DNA of 54,885 nucleotides from JBKEDH01 sp047975295 (GCA_047975295.1 JBKEDH010000070.1:1-54885); one strand, 5' to 3'; positions 1 to 8,172 are shown, counted from the stretch's first letter. The notes: a model not told the origin generated them from the letters alone. Translations and numbers: made by a program.

Positions 1-485
1 CTGTTATACATAGCATCAATACTATCCAATTTGGTTTTATCATCGGCTTTTTGTGCATTTAAGGTTTCCTTTATTAAATCCAAATTTTGTCCGTTAAACC
101 TGCCTATCATTTCCCTATAACGCTCTAACAGTTTTTGCTGTTCCGAACCGTTAATTTTGGCATCTACGGTAAAATTCTTTAGGGTAGTACTAATTTCGGT
201 AATTCCCTTATCGGCAAAAAACAAAATTCTGTTTTCCTCCTTGCTATTTTTATCTAAATCCAAATAAAAAATTTCAGGTGATTCAATTTCACTATATAGC
301 TCAAAATTGGGCTGCCCGTTTACAACAACCGAGTCTATGGTAAACAAAACCGTATCGTTTAACTTCTTTAAATAAACCACCCCTTTTTTTAATCCTTTAA
401 TACTCCCTTTTACAACCAAGTCGTGTTGTTTTTTTTCGCAGGAACTTATCAAGACTACCAAAAACAAGAATACAATTTTTTTCAT
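1..485 (-). CDS. DUF4369-type lipoprotein, 3'-truncated by window edge
   Basis: The reading frame opens at an ATG at 485 and runs off the left edge without a stop, giving 161 visible residues. The N-terminus is a lipoprotein signal (MKKIVFLFLVVLISSC) with the lipobox cysteine at residue 16. The segment after it (DLVVKGSIKGLKKGVVYL followed by short beta-strand-like stretches with a 'DSVVV' strand) resembles the DUF4369 domain. In Bacteroidota this domain usually precedes a thioredoxin-like AhpC/TSA domain in surface or periplasmic lipoproteins. The redox domain, if present, lies outside the window, so a CxxC site cannot be checked. An envelope location is well supported; a thiol-disulfide role is family inference only. 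Confidence 0.75.
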   Translation of the reverse strand, partial: MKKIVFLFLVVLISSCEKKQHDLVVKGSIKGLKKGVVYLKKLNDTVLFTIDSVVVNGQPNFELYSEIESPEIFYLDLDKNSKEENRILFFADKGITEISTTLKNFTVDAKINGSEQQKLLERYREMIGRFNGQNLDLIKETLNAQKADDKTKLDSIDAMYN

Positions 486-588
486 ATTAAAGAAAGATAA
501 ATAAGTTTGTAATGCCACAAATATAAAACATGGTAAAATATTTTAAGTTAGAAATAGAGTAATTTATTTTTAAAGTAAAAAAACAACT

Positions 589-605
589 TTGGCATAGTAG
601 TTGAT
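589..605 (+). promoter_or_regulatory. possible sigma-54-type promoter
   Basis: TTGGCAT at 589-595 is followed five bases later by TTGAT at 601-605. This places the GG and the second G at the -24/-12 spacing typical of RpoN promoters, but the -12 GC is GA here. It lies about 90 bp upstream of a factor-independent terminator on the same strand with no real ORF between. The match is imperfect and could be chance in AT-rich DNA. Confidence 0.3.
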
Positions 606-616
606 TTATAATAAAT

Positions 617-712
617 GTTACTTTCTAAAACATAGTAATTAGAATTGTAACTCATATTTTTGGTTGGTTAGTTAGTGAAAGAGCATCCTTATATTTTAGG
701 GATGCTTTTTTT
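617..712 (+). ncRNA. candidate small RNA ending in a strong terminator
   Basis: The stretch from the sigma-54-like element to the terminator at 682-712 has no ORF beyond six codons on the plus strand, yet it ends in a good hairpin followed by seven Ts. That arrangement suggests a short independent transcript of about 95 nt. The 5' end is inferred from the promoter-like element and is not visible directly. It could instead be the 3' end of a transcript whose promoter I have not recognised. I cannot match it to a named RNA family. Confidence 0.35.
682..712 (+). terminator. factor-independent terminator
   Basis: Stem AGCATCC (682-688) pairs with GGATGCT (700-706), with an 11-base loop and a run of seven Ts (706-712). 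The orientation is plus strand, although the nearest upstream gene is transcribed leftward, so it is unlikely to serve a protein gene. Confidence 0.7.
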
Positions 713-806
713 GTTAAATTATGTTAAAAAACAATATAAAAGTTAATATAAATCACACTTAATCGATTTTTTATGTTTTTTAACGTTTGAATTGATTTTT
801 TGATTT

Positions 807-814
807 TATATTTG
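807..814 (+). promoter_or_regulatory. TAnnTTTG promoter for the 820-957 RNA
   Basis: TATATTTG matches the Bacteroidota -7 element TAnnTTTG, and a TTG at 787-789 stands 17 bases upstream as a -33 candidate. The predicted start site would be near 820. The downstream transcript ends at the terminator at 924-957. Confidence 0.5.
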
Positions 815-819
815 CTCCG

Positions 820-957
820 TACTAAAATAATAGTTTTTAGTTCAGTGGATTAATTAATTATTATTTGCGGATGTTGATGGTTTAGAAGCCCAAAATCTAC
901 TCCATAAGGAAGCAAATGAGCTAAACCGAGTTTGAGGGAACTCGGTTTTTGTTTTTT
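820..957 (+). ncRNA. structured small RNA, about 135 nt
   Basis: This unit has a TAnnTTTG promoter, no ORF longer than four codons, and a strong terminator. It can fold as a rod: 861-868 pairs with 912-919, GGA 869-871 with TCC 901-903, and a small inner hairpin lies around 879-890. An alternative stem pairs GGTTTAG (879-885) with CTAAACC (921-927), which shares bases with the terminator stem (924-932), so the two cannot form fully together. A rod-like RNA of this size in Flavobacteria could belong to the 6S-Flavo or Flavo-1 families, but I cannot confirm either from memory. SRP RNA was considered because of TCCATAAGGAAGCA at 901-914, but the conserved 5' side of that loop is absent. Confidence 0.55.
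924..957 (+). terminator. terminator of the 820-957 RNA
   Basis: A perfect 9-bp stem AACCGAGTT (924-932) / AACTCGGTT (939-947) with a six-base loop is followed by TTTGTTTTTT. It is the strongest hairpin in the first kilobase. Confidence 0.85.
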
Positions 958-1123
958 ATGGCACTTCCTTTTTTAAGAGCCTGTTTAAATTTATATCAAT
1001 TGTTTTTCCATATCTCTTTTTTTTGATGCATAAATTCGTTAAAATTTCATCAAGTAGCCCAGCTATTATCTTCTGTTTTACCTCATTCTGAATAAAAAAT
1101 AAACTATACAAAAAGTCAATCAT
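956..1123 (-). CDS. small ORF within MITE-like element, 55 aa, probably transposon debris
   Basis: An ATG at 1123 opens a 55-codon frame (MIDFLYSLFF... ...EVP) spanning almost all of the MITE-like element at 977-1142 and ending just outside its left repeat, inside the T-tract of the neighbouring RNA terminator. The sequence is hydrophobic at the start and basic afterwards (IKKKRYGKTIDINLNRL). The frame reads through the inverted repeat, as the tail of a transposase gene might. It may be a relic of the parent element's coding end or a chance frame. Nothing supports expression. Confidence 0.25.
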   Translation of the reverse strand: MIDFLYSLFFIQNEVKQKIIAGLLDEILTNLCIKKKRYGKTIDINLNRLLKKEVP

Positions 1124-1142
1124 ACAAATTTTAAACAGGCTC
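977..1142. mobile_element. 166-bp MITE-like element with 13-bp terminal inverted repeats
   Basis: GAGCCTGTTTAAA at 977-989 is the exact reverse complement of TTTAAACAGGCTC at 1130-1142. The element is flanked on both sides by TAA (974-976 and 1143-1145), which reads as a 3-bp target-site duplication. It encodes no transposase. TNA duplications and GAG-type ends are, to my knowledge, features of some IS5-family groups, so a non-autonomous IS5-type derivative is the best guess. It sits between the small-RNA unit and the VanX-type gene and does not interrupt a recognisable gene. Confidence 0.7.
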
Positions 1143-1208
1143 TAACAAAAATAATTTCTATTTTGGTCGGAATTATTTGAAAGCCATAAAAACAATAAAT
1201 GTAAACAC

Positions 1209-1874
1209 ATGAAATTATCTGCTTTTTACCTTATAATAATAGTACCTTTTTTTGCTTGTGCCCAATTACCTAAAGGATTCGTTTATGTTAAAGATGTTAT
1301 TCCTGATTTAGATGTAGAATTAAGATATTATAGCAACAATAATTTTGTAGGACAACAAATAGAAGGATATAATTCGAACACACTTATATTAACCCAAGAA
1401 GCCGCCGAAGCCCTTAAAAAAGTCCATACCGATATACAGGATATGAACCTTTGCTTAAAAGTATATGACGGCTACCGCCCACAACAAGCCGTAAACCACT
1501 TTATTCGCTGGGCAAGAAACATTGAGGATACCATAAACAAAAAGAGATTTTATCCAAATGTTAACAAACGTAACCTATTTAAAGCTGGATATATTTCCAG
1601 TAAATCCGGACATAGTAAAGGAAGCACTATAGATTTAACCATTACCGATGGCAGCACGGGGGTTCCTGTAGATATGGGGAGTCCTTATGATTTTTTTGGA
1701 GAAGAATCTTGGGTAAACCACGACAAACTTACCCAACAGCAAAAAGACAACAGACAACTATTACAAAACATTATGCGTAAACATGGCTTTAGGGGCTACG
1801 ATAAAGAATGGTGGCACTTTACTTTAAGAAATCAGCCCTATCCAAAAACTTTTTTCAATTTCTCCATAGATTAA
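1209..1874 (+). CDS. D-alanyl-D-alanine dipeptidase, VanX/DdpX family (M15D)
   Basis: This 221-residue zinc dipeptidase starts with a signal peptide (residues 1-18, likely cut after ACA), so it acts in the periplasm. All family residues are visible: the substrate-binding arginine in DGYRP (R90), zinc ligands H135 in SGHSKG, D142 in IDLT and H203 in EWWHF, and catalytic E200. Members hydrolyse D-Ala-D-Ala. In bacteria without vanHA next door, as here, they recycle peptidoglycan dipeptide or scavenge D-alanine rather than confer glycopeptide resistance. It stands alone: the upstream DNA is a MITE-like element and the downstream DNA a foldback repeat, so a single-gene transcript is likely. Family assignment is firm; physiological role is inferred. 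Confidence 0.9.
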   Translation: MKLSAFYLIIIVPFFACAQLPKGFVYVKDVIPDLDVELRYYSNNNFVGQQIEGYNSNTLILTQEAAEALKKVHTDIQDMNLCLKVYDGYRPQQAVNHFIRWARNIEDTINKKRFYPNVNKRNLFKAGYISSKSGHSKGSTIDLTITDGSTGVPVDMGSPYDFFGEESWVNHDKLTQQQKDNRQLLQNIMRKHGFRGYDKEWWHFTLRNQPYPKTFFNFSID

Positions 1875-1887
1875 CGTCCTCTTTCTA

Positions 1888-2050
1888 TGAACCCATCTTG
1901 ACTTTTTTATTGAAGTGAAAATTAGTGATTTTGAGTTTGGTTAAAGGCTTTTTTCTTTCATAGTCGAGCTCTACGGAAGTAAAAAAAGGCAAAAATAAGG
2001 CTCAAAATAGCAATTTTTTAACCAATTATAAAAAGTCAAAGATGAGTTCA
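1888..2050. repeat. 163-bp foldback (long imperfect palindrome)
   Basis: TGAACCCATCTTGACTTTTT beginning at 1888 and AAAAGTCAAAGATGAGTTCA at 2031-2050 are inverted copies with one substitution and one indel. A second inverted pair lies inside (ATTTTGAG 1928-1935 / CTCAAAAT 2001-2008), and the centre near 1969 contains GAGCTC. The whole stretch can fold into one long hairpin between two convergent genes (the VanX-type gene and the gene at 2069-2449). It could be a MITE-type element and could also act as a two-way terminator. Confidence 0.65.
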
Positions 2051-2068
2051 ATACGTTTGGTGTTAAAA

Positions 2069-2449
2069 TTAAACCAAAATACGTTTTATTTTCATGGCGT
2101 TCCAATTATGGTTTATAGACACCATTTTAGTAGGCTTTAATCGATAATCACCCAAAAAGTTCCAATTAAATTCGACATGCAATCGGGAAATTTCATCAAT
2201 GGAGGTTATATTAGGATAAAACACCCAGACCACCGATACATCGTCCAATCGCGGAAATAACGTTAACATCTGGTTGGCAAAAACTTCTTTTGTACGAACA
2301 AATACCAAACCACATTCTACATAGGAAGTGGTTACCAAAGATTCGGAATATTCTATACCCTTAAATACCTCGGTAAAGGTCTCTGGTTTGTTTAAAATAT
2401 AAATGTCGCTAAATCTGTGCAATTTCAGCTTTTTAGGTATTGTTCCCAT
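2069..2449 (-). CDS. DUF3052-like small protein
   Basis: This gene encodes 126 residues from the ATG at 2449; a TTG two codons earlier is also possible but less likely. The layout fits DUF3052: an IPKKLKLHR start, an ILNKPETF strand, a central acidic-hydrophobic strand followed by VRTKEVFANQ, then WVFYPN, and a closing VSINHNWNAMKIKR. In known members this pattern gives a small Rossmann-like cytoplasmic fold of unknown function, and no catalytic residue can be named. There is no signal peptide or membrane segment. It is transcribed alone, convergent with the VanX-type gene across the foldback element. Family membership is judged by pattern only. Confidence 0.65.
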   Translation of the reverse strand: MGTIPKKLKLHRFSDIYILNKPETFTEVFKGIEYSESLVTTSYVECGLVFVRTKEVFANQMLTLFPRLDDVSVVWVFYPNITSIDEISRLHVEFNWNFLGDYRLKPTKMVSINHNWNAMKIKRILV

Positions 2450-3059
2450 AATCAAATTGTTAGATAATATGTTGGTGGTTTTAGTAAAGATACAATTTTT
2501 TTCACAGCTTTATAAATAAGAAAGCCCAAACCCCTAAATAATTAAATTTAGTATCAAAATATATTTTACCAAGAGTACCCTAGATAAGCTATTGAAATTC
2601 GATATAAGAGGTAATAATTGTCTATGGATTGTTCAATTGCCCCCTGTAAATACCAACACTTGTTTTGAAAGTGTTGAATCTCGATTGCCGCCAGCGCAGA
2701 TAGTGACTAAATTGGATAAGGCTCTCTGATTGATAAAGCAAACAAAGTTCTTTTTTGTTCTCTATATATAATTTGTATTCAATAGACTGATAAACAAAAC
2801 TAAAGTTAATTTAGAGCCTATCTAAATGCACAACGGGTAACCCTACGTACTGAGCAAAGATATGATAGAATTAGAAACAGTTCCCTACTTACCCGAATAA
2901 AAACTTAGAATTAAAGAAATTTCATAAACTTAATAAGTAAAGATGACTTCTTAAATTTTTTTAATATAAAAAAACGGTTTATCGATGATTTCTTGTTTTT
3001 TAGCGATTTTTTTTATACTATTGTCAATATTTTAGCCCATTAACTAATTTTACTACACT
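2450..3059. other. gene-free 600-bp stretch with a hairpin and possible relics
   Basis: There is no convincing ORF on either strand. A perfect 8-bp hairpin (CAACACTT 2654-2661 / AAGTGTTG 2669-2676) lies in a locally GC-richer patch (2640-2730) that reads in broken frames on the minus strand, as a decayed gene would. GAGCCTATCTAAAT near 2814-2827 resembles one end of the 977-1142 element, but no matching opposite end is visible. The last 100 bp before 3060 are AT-rich and probably hold the promoter of the response regulator. Confidence 0.4.
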
Positions 3060-3755
3060 ATGACATTAGATTGTATAATTGTAGATGACTCTACCATACA
3101 GCGTCTATCGATAGTTAAGCTTGTGGAAAACCATCCTGCTCTTAACCTAATTGCAGAATACAACAGTGCACTCGAAACAAAAAATGGTTTAAATTCCCAT
3201 AAAATCGATTTAATTTTCCTGGATATTGAAATGCCGGTATTAAATGGTTTTGAGTTATTAGACGTATTAAACAATAAACCACAGATTATTTTTGTTACGG
3301 GAAAAACCGAATACGCCTTTAAAGCTTTTAATTACGATGCTACCGACTACCTGCAAAAACCAATAACCAAAGAGCGTTTTAACATTGCTGTAGAAAAAGC
3401 AGTTGAACAGCACAAACTTACACAAGGGCTTAAAGAGGAAGAAGGGGAACATATTTTTGTAAAAAGCAATTTAAAGAAACGTAAAGTTTATATTAAAGAT
3501 ATTAAATGGATAGAAGCCTTAGGCGATTATGTTAAACTGGTTACCGAAGAAAACAGTTTGGTTGTACTTTCTACCATGAAGGCTTTCGAAAAGGAATTAC
3601 CAGAAGACAAATTTTTAAGAATTCATAAATCCTATATTGTCAATTTGGATAAAATAGACCGATTTAACAGTAAAAATGTTGAAGTTGGCACTCACGAAAT
3701 TCCTTTAAGTAGAAACAAAAAAAATTTACTCATTGAAGCCTTGGACAATATTTAA
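3060..3755 (+). CDS. LytTR-type response regulator, orphan
   Basis: A 231-residue two-domain regulator. The receiver (residues 1-115) has the acidic pair D9/D10, phosphoacceptor D55 in LDIEMP, T80 and K100, so it looks competent for phosphorylation. The C-terminal part (about 130-230) is a LytTR DNA-binding domain with the typical YIKDIKWIEALGDYVKL and FLRIHKSYIVNL segments. Family members control envelope, motility or peptide-signalling genes. No histidine kinase lies next to it, so the partner is elsewhere. Its stop codon shares bases with the stop of priA on the opposite strand (3752-3755), so the two mRNAs must overlap at their 3' ends. The target genes are unknown. Confidence 0.9.
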   Translation: MTLDCIIVDDSTIQRLSIVKLVENHPALNLIAEYNSALETKNGLNSHKIDLIFLDIEMPVLNGFELLDVLNNKPQIIFVTGKTEYAFKAFNYDATDYLQKPITKERFNIAVEKAVEQHKLTQGLKEEEGEHIFVKSNLKKRKVYIKDIKWIEALGDYVKLVTEENSLVVLSTMKAFEKELPEDKFLRIHKSYIVNLDKIDRFNSKNVEVGTHEIPLSRNKKNLLIEALDNI

Positions 3756-6205
3756 TAATTATCGACATTTAAAGTTACTTTAACTGCTCGAAACTCCTTT
3801 ATACTTAAAAAGCTGTTGTTTATTTTAACAATGGCTTCTTTTGTTTTGGACAAGGATTGTCTTTTCGGTATTTTCACCAAAATATTTTTATGGAATTGGT
3901 TTCTTATCCTTGCAATAGGGGGTGATTCGGGACCGAGAACAAAATGCGCAAACATATTTCGCAACGACGAAGCATACCATACCGAAGCTTTTGTTACTTT
4001 GGCATAATCTTTATGTTTTAGGGTAATTTTAATCTGCTTGTAAATGGGCGGATATTTGTAGTTATGCCTATCGTTCATCTGTTCTTTGAACATATCGGTA
4101 TAATTATGGGTCGAGACCTGCTGCAATATATTATGGTGTGGGTTATAGGTTTGTATAAGCACTTTACCCCGAACATCGGTGCGCCCTGCCCTACCCGACA
4201 CTTGCTGCATAAGTTGGTAACTGCGTTCGTGCGCCCTAAAATCGGGAAAATTAAGCAGGTTATCGGCATTCATGATACCAACTAACTTTACGTTTCTAAA
4301 ATCCAGACCTTTTGTAAGCATTTGTGTACCTACCAATATATCGATTTCTTGTTGTTCTAAAGCTGTAATGATTTTTTCGTAACCGTATTTGCCTCGTGTC
4401 GTATCTAAATCCATACGAGCTATGTTATAATCGGGAAATAAATCTTTTACTTCGTTTTCTATCTGTTCGGTACCAAACCCTTTGGTGTCAAGATCGGGGC
4501 TACCACAAGCCAAACATTTTATCAAATTGGCCGTATTGTAGCCACAATAATGGCAGCGTAACTGATTTTGGTATTTATGATAGGTTAAACTTACATCGCA
4601 ATTGGGACATTGCGGCGAATGGCCACAGGTGTTGCACTCTACAATGGGCGAAAAACCTCGTCGGTTCTGGAATAATATTATTTGGAAACCTTCCTGTAAA
4701 GTTTCTGTCATTTCTTCAATCAAACGATCGCTAAAATGGCCGTTCATACGTTTCCTTTTATGTTTGTCCTTAATATCTACCAATTCGATATCGGGCATTA
4801 ACACATTGTTATAACGTTTAGTGATTTCAACAAGGCCATACTTACCCTGTTGTGCATTAAAATAGCTTTCCAAGCTTGGCGTGGCAGATCCCAATAGTGT
4901 TTTAGCTTTGCAAATATGGGCCAAAACAACTGCAGTATCTCTAGCGTGGTAACGTGGTGCGGGATCAAACTGTTTGTAAGATTGCTCGTGTTCTTCATCA
5001 ACAATTATCAATCCCAGATTAGCAAATGGCAATAACACGGAAGACCGTGCTCCAAGTACAATTTGTGCCTTATTGGAGTTATTTAAAACCTGGCGCCAAA
5101 CTTCGACCCGTTCGTTCGAAGAATATCTGGAATGGAATACCGCTACCTGTTCACCAAAATAATTTTGAAGCCTTGTTATTAACTGTGCTGTTAATGCAAT
5201 TTCGGGAACCAAATACAATACTTGTTGTTTCTTACCCAAAGCTTCTTCTATTAACTTGACATAAACTTCGGTTTTTCCCGACGATGTTACGCCATGCAAC
5301 AAAGTGGTACTATGCACTTTAAACGATTCCTTTATTTCGGTCAAAGCAGTATTTTGGTAAATATTTAGTCGCTTGGTGCTTTCGGTGTCACCTCCGTTGT
5401 ATGCTATTCTATCGGTTTGTATGTGGTATTCTTCCAAAATACCTTTATCGATTAACGCTTTTATTATTGCCGAAGATGCTCCACTTTCCTTGCTTAATTC
5501 AGAAACCCTTATCGGTTTCTTAGTTTTTGCCGATAATGAAAATAAGGTTAATATAACCTGATGTTGTTTGGGTGCCCGACTTAAATCGTTCAACAATTGC
5601 TGTAATGTTCCATTTGATGTATAATGACTATGGAGTTTTACGTACCGGACCATTTTAGGTTTGTATTTTTCGTAAACCTCTTCCTCTATGGTAATAACGC
5701 CTTTTTCAATTAGTCGGTTAATTACGGGAAGTACAGATTTTTTTCCCAATATATTAATAATGTCGTGTATTTTTAATGACGACTGAAATTGTAAAGCTTC
5801 AAAAATTAAAAATTCATCATCCTTAAAAGAAGCTTCATCTATATTGGTGTCTTTACTTTTGGTAATTAATGTTTCGCTTTCCAAAACAAAGGCATTGGGT
5901 AGGGCTGCCCGCATAACATCGCCCAAAGTACACATGTAATAGCCGGCAATCCACTGCCAAAGCTGCAACTGGTTCTGATTTACAACAGGAGCCTCATCTA
6001 AAATTTGATGAATCTCTTTGGCATCGTAACCTAAAGGTGCCTTATTATGTATTTTAAAAACAATACCTGTATATATTTTCGATTTCCCAAAAGGAACGGA
6101 AACCCGTATGCCCGGCTTTAAAAATTCGGCTTCGGCAGATGTTATACTATAAGTAAACAACTTTTGAAGAGGTATGGGAATAACAACATCTACAAAATAC
6201 GTCAT
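3752..6205 (-). CDS. priA: primosomal protein N', replication restart helicase
   Basis: PriA restarts stalled replication forks. All hallmarks are present in 817 residues: an N-terminal DNA-binding region, Walker A GVTSSGKT (305-312), a DEEH box (403-406), the GSATPS motif near 439-444, eight zinc-site cysteines (524, 527, 533, 536, 551, 554, 564, 567), and the QMLTKG helicase motif further on. The length exceeds E. coli PriA (about 730), mostly through a longer region between the N-terminal domain and the helicase, common in Bacteroidota. It is the second gene of a two-gene unit: its ATG overlaps the last codons of the BrkB-like gene by 4 bp, implying translational coupling. Its stop overlaps that of the convergent response regulator. 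Confidence 0.97.
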   Translation of the reverse strand: MTYFVDVVIPIPLQKLFTYSITSAEAEFLKPGIRVSVPFGKSKIYTGIVFKIHNKAPLGYDAKEIHQILDEAPVVNQNQLQLWQWIAGYYMCTLGDVMRAALPNAFVLESETLITKSKDTNIDEASFKDDEFLIFEALQFQSSLKIHDIINILGKKSVLPVINRLIEKGVITIEEEVYEKYKPKMVRYVKLHSHYTSNGTLQQLLNDLSRAPKQHQVILTLFSLSAKTKKPIRVSELSKESGASSAIIKALIDKGILEEYHIQTDRIAYNGGDTESTKRLNIYQNTALTEIKESFKVHSTTLLHGVTSSGKTEVYVKLIEEALGKKQQVLYLVPEIALTAQLITRLQNYFGEQVAVFHSRYSSNERVEVWRQVLNNSNKAQIVLGARSSVLLPFANLGLIIVDEEHEQSYKQFDPAPRYHARDTAVVLAHICKAKTLLGSATPSLESYFNAQQGKYGLVEITKRYNNVLMPDIELVDIKDKHKRKRMNGHFSDRLIEEMTETLQEGFQIILFQNRRGFSPIVECNTCGHSPQCPNCDVSLTYHKYQNQLRCHYCGYNTANLIKCLACGSPDLDTKGFGTEQIENEVKDLFPDYNIARMDLDTTRGKYGYEKIITALEQQEIDILVGTQMLTKGLDFRNVKLVGIMNADNLLNFPDFRAHERSYQLMQQVSGRAGRTDVRGKVLIQTYNPHHNILQQVSTHNYTDMFKEQMNDRHNYKYPPIYKQIKITLKHKDYAKVTKASVWYASSLRNMFAHFVLGPESPPIARIRNQFHKNILVKIPKRQSLSKTKEAIVKINNSFLSIKEFRAVKVTLNVDNY

Positions 6206-7149
6206 ACGTTAACCCCTTTTTTTAGTTTTTGCATGGAAGCATTAAGCTCGTAACCCAACAATAAAATGTTGGCATTTAGCCACAGGTAGAACATCAAAAT
6301 CAAGAGACCTCCAATCGATCCGTACAACTCATTATACTGCGAAAAATTTTCAATATAGATACCAAATAGATAGGATGACAATAAAATAAGCAGTGTGGTA
6401 AACAAAGCTCCCACCGAAAAGAATTTGGAGGCCTTTCCTTCTTTTGTACCAAAATAATACAAAGTGGCTGTTGCCAAATATACCATAATTGTGGCAAATA
6501 CATATTTGGCTAAATTAAACCAAAATACACCTTGTGCCTGCACATTGTAGCCCCTATTTACTAAGGTGTCAAGTAGATTTTGAATAACATAAATTTGAAA
6601 ATACCCCAAAACAACAATGGTAAGAATAAGCAAAAAAGCTAAAATTAAACCAACTCCCAAAGCATAAAAATACTGCCTAAACACATTTCGGGAAAGATGC
6701 TCGTGATATGAGTTTTCGAAGCCAGAAAACACTGCGTTTACACCGTTAGCCATTAAAATAATAGACAAGATACCAACCGATGATATAAGTCCACCCTGCT
6801 CGGATTGGTCGATATTTTCGAAAATATTATGAAAAAAGAAATCGGAGGTCGATGGGGGCAAAAACGACTCCAAAAACCTTAAAAATTCAATTTTAAAATC
6901 GTCTATAGGTACATATGGGATTATAATAAGCACAAACAATAAAAAAGGAAACATAGCCATAAAAAAACTAAAAGCTATTGCACTCGCCCTTGTGGTCAAG
7001 GTTCCTTTTACAATTCCTGTGATGTAGAGTTCCAGCAAATCGTACAAAGACAAACCCTCCAGACCCGGTAGTCTAATTTTTTTAAAAAAACGTACCAAAG
7101 CGCTAACTACAGGGAGTTGCTCTAGTTTGTCTTTTATAGGTTTTGCCAT
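6202..7149 (-). CDS. YihY/BrkB-family inner-membrane protein
   Basis: A 315-residue polytopic protein with about six hydrophobic segments after a short basic cytoplasmic start. The family signature is visible: TTRASAIAFSFFMAMFP near residues 54-70, then NGVNAVFSGFENSYH, and a closing LLILMFYLWLNANILLLGYELN. The family was once mis-annotated as ribonuclease BN; it is now regarded as a membrane protein of uncertain function, with transport or envelope biogenesis suggested. It is the first gene of the unit with priA (4-bp overlap). No obvious TAnnTTTG element is seen in the 160 bp ahead of it. Confidence 0.9.
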   Translation of the reverse strand: MAKPIKDKLEQLPVVSALVRFFKKIRLPGLEGLSLYDLLELYITGIVKGTLTTRASAIAFSFFMAMFPFLLFVLIIIPYVPIDDFKIEFLRFLESFLPPSTSDFFFHNIFENIDQSEQGGLISSVGILSIILMANGVNAVFSGFENSYHEHLSRNVFRQYFYALGVGLILAFLLILTIVVLGYFQIYVIQNLLDTLVNRGYNVQAQGVFWFNLAKYVFATIMVYLATATLYYFGTKEGKASKFFSVGALFTTLLILLSSYLFGIYIENFSQYNELYGSIGGLLILMFYLWLNANILLLGYELNASMQKLKKGVNV

Positions 7150-7244
7150 TAATATACGTTGTTATCAATTTTTTTTCAGGACCGTCCCGATTTTAAAAAT
7201 CTATTGGTCTGCTCCTGTTTTTTTATATGTATCAAACAAAATTA

Positions 7245-7286
7245 TTAAAATAAAAAACACCAACACATAAAATTTGTATTGATGTT
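7245..7286 (-). terminator. terminator downstream of nadC
   Basis: Read on the minus strand, AACATCAATACA (7286-7275) pairs with TGTGTTGGTGTT (7267-7256), allowing two G-T pairs, and a TTTTTTATTTT tract follows. It lies 26 bp after the nadC stop and separates nadC from the BrkB-like/priA unit. Confidence 0.65.
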
Positions 7287-7311
7287 TTAAAAAAGGTAAA
7301 TTAAAAATATT

Positions 7312-8172
7312 TTATTTAACTGCTTTAAGGCTTAAATCCATATTGCTTACCGAGTGGGTTAAAGCGCCGCAGGAAATAAAGTCCACACCACATTCGGCAT
7401 AATACCTAACGGTTTCCTCGTTAATATTTCCCGAAGATTCGGTTAGGCACTTATTGCCAATAAGTTTTATTGCTTTACGGGTATCTTCGTAATCAAAATT
7501 ATCTAACAGGATTCTGTAAATGCCATCTAGTGCCAAAATTTCCTTTACTTCGTGCAAATCGCGGGCTTCTACCATTATTTTTAAATCTTTCCCTGTATCC
7601 TCCAAGTATTTTTTTGTCATTTCGACAGCATTGGTAATACCTCCGGCAAAATCGATGTGGTTATCTTTTAGCATAATCATATCGTAAAGGGCATATCTGT
7701 GGTTTTCGCCTCCTCCAAGCTTTACCGCCCATTTTTCCAATACGCGAATGCCCGGCGTTGTTTTTCGGGTGTCCAATATTTGTGTTTTGGTTCCTTTTAC
7801 CAAATCGACAAACACTTTTGTTTTGGTCGCAATGGCACTCATGCGTTGCATGGCGTTTAAAACGGTTCGTTCGGCCTTTAATATGGAACGTATCGGGCCT
7901 TCAATATAAAATGCAACATCGCCAAACGACACTTCGGAACCATCTTCTATTTTTACATCTATTTTTAAATTTTTGTCAACATAGGCAAATACTTTCTTTG
8001 CGAAATTAACCCCTCCAATAACCCCTTTGTCCTTTACCAAAAGTTTAGCTTTACCTCGCGCATTTTCAGGAATACAGGCTAACGAACTGTGATCGCCATC
8101 GCCTACATCTTCACGAATGGCATTAGCTATTATGGATTTTACTTCTTGATCGAATTGCTCTTGCGTTATCAT
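7312..8172 (-). CDS. nadC: nicotinate-nucleotide pyrophosphorylase (carboxylating)
   Basis: NadC converts quinolinate and PRPP to nicotinate mononucleotide in de novo NAD synthesis. The 286-residue length and the motifs are standard: AERTVLNAMQRMSAIAT, DTRKTTPGIR, the basic EKWAVKLGGGENHR segment that binds quinolinate and PRPP phosphates, and the late ESSGNINEETV barrel strand. A TAnnTTTG element (TATTTTTG, minus strand, 8205-8198) lies 26 bases ahead of the ATG, and the gene is divergent from rlmH. NadA and NadB are not in the window. It ends in its own terminator, so it is probably monocistronic. Confidence 0.97.
   Translation of the reverse strand: MITQEQFDQEVKSIIANAIREDVGDGDHSSLACIPENARGKAKLLVKDKGVIGGVNFAKKVFAYVDKNLKIDVKIEDGSEVSFGDVAFYIEGPIRSILKAERTVLNAMQRMSAIATKTKVFVDLVKGTKTQILDTRKTTPGIRVLEKWAVKLGGGENHRYALYDMIMLKDNHIDFAGGITNAVEMTKKYLEDTGKDLKIMVEARDLHEVKEILALDGIYRILLDNFDYEDTRKAIKLIGNKCLTESSGNINEETVRYYAECGVDFISCGALTHSVSNMDLSLKAVK

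Noticed and set aside
880..925. SRP RNA (4.5S) suggested by TCCATAAGGAAGCA.
   Set aside because: The conserved 5' strand of the SRP symmetric loop is missing and the flanking pairing does not fit.
2812..2828. Second MITE copy starting with GAGCCTATCTAAAT.
   Set aside because: No matching opposite inverted repeat or target duplication is found, so a single weak end is not enough.
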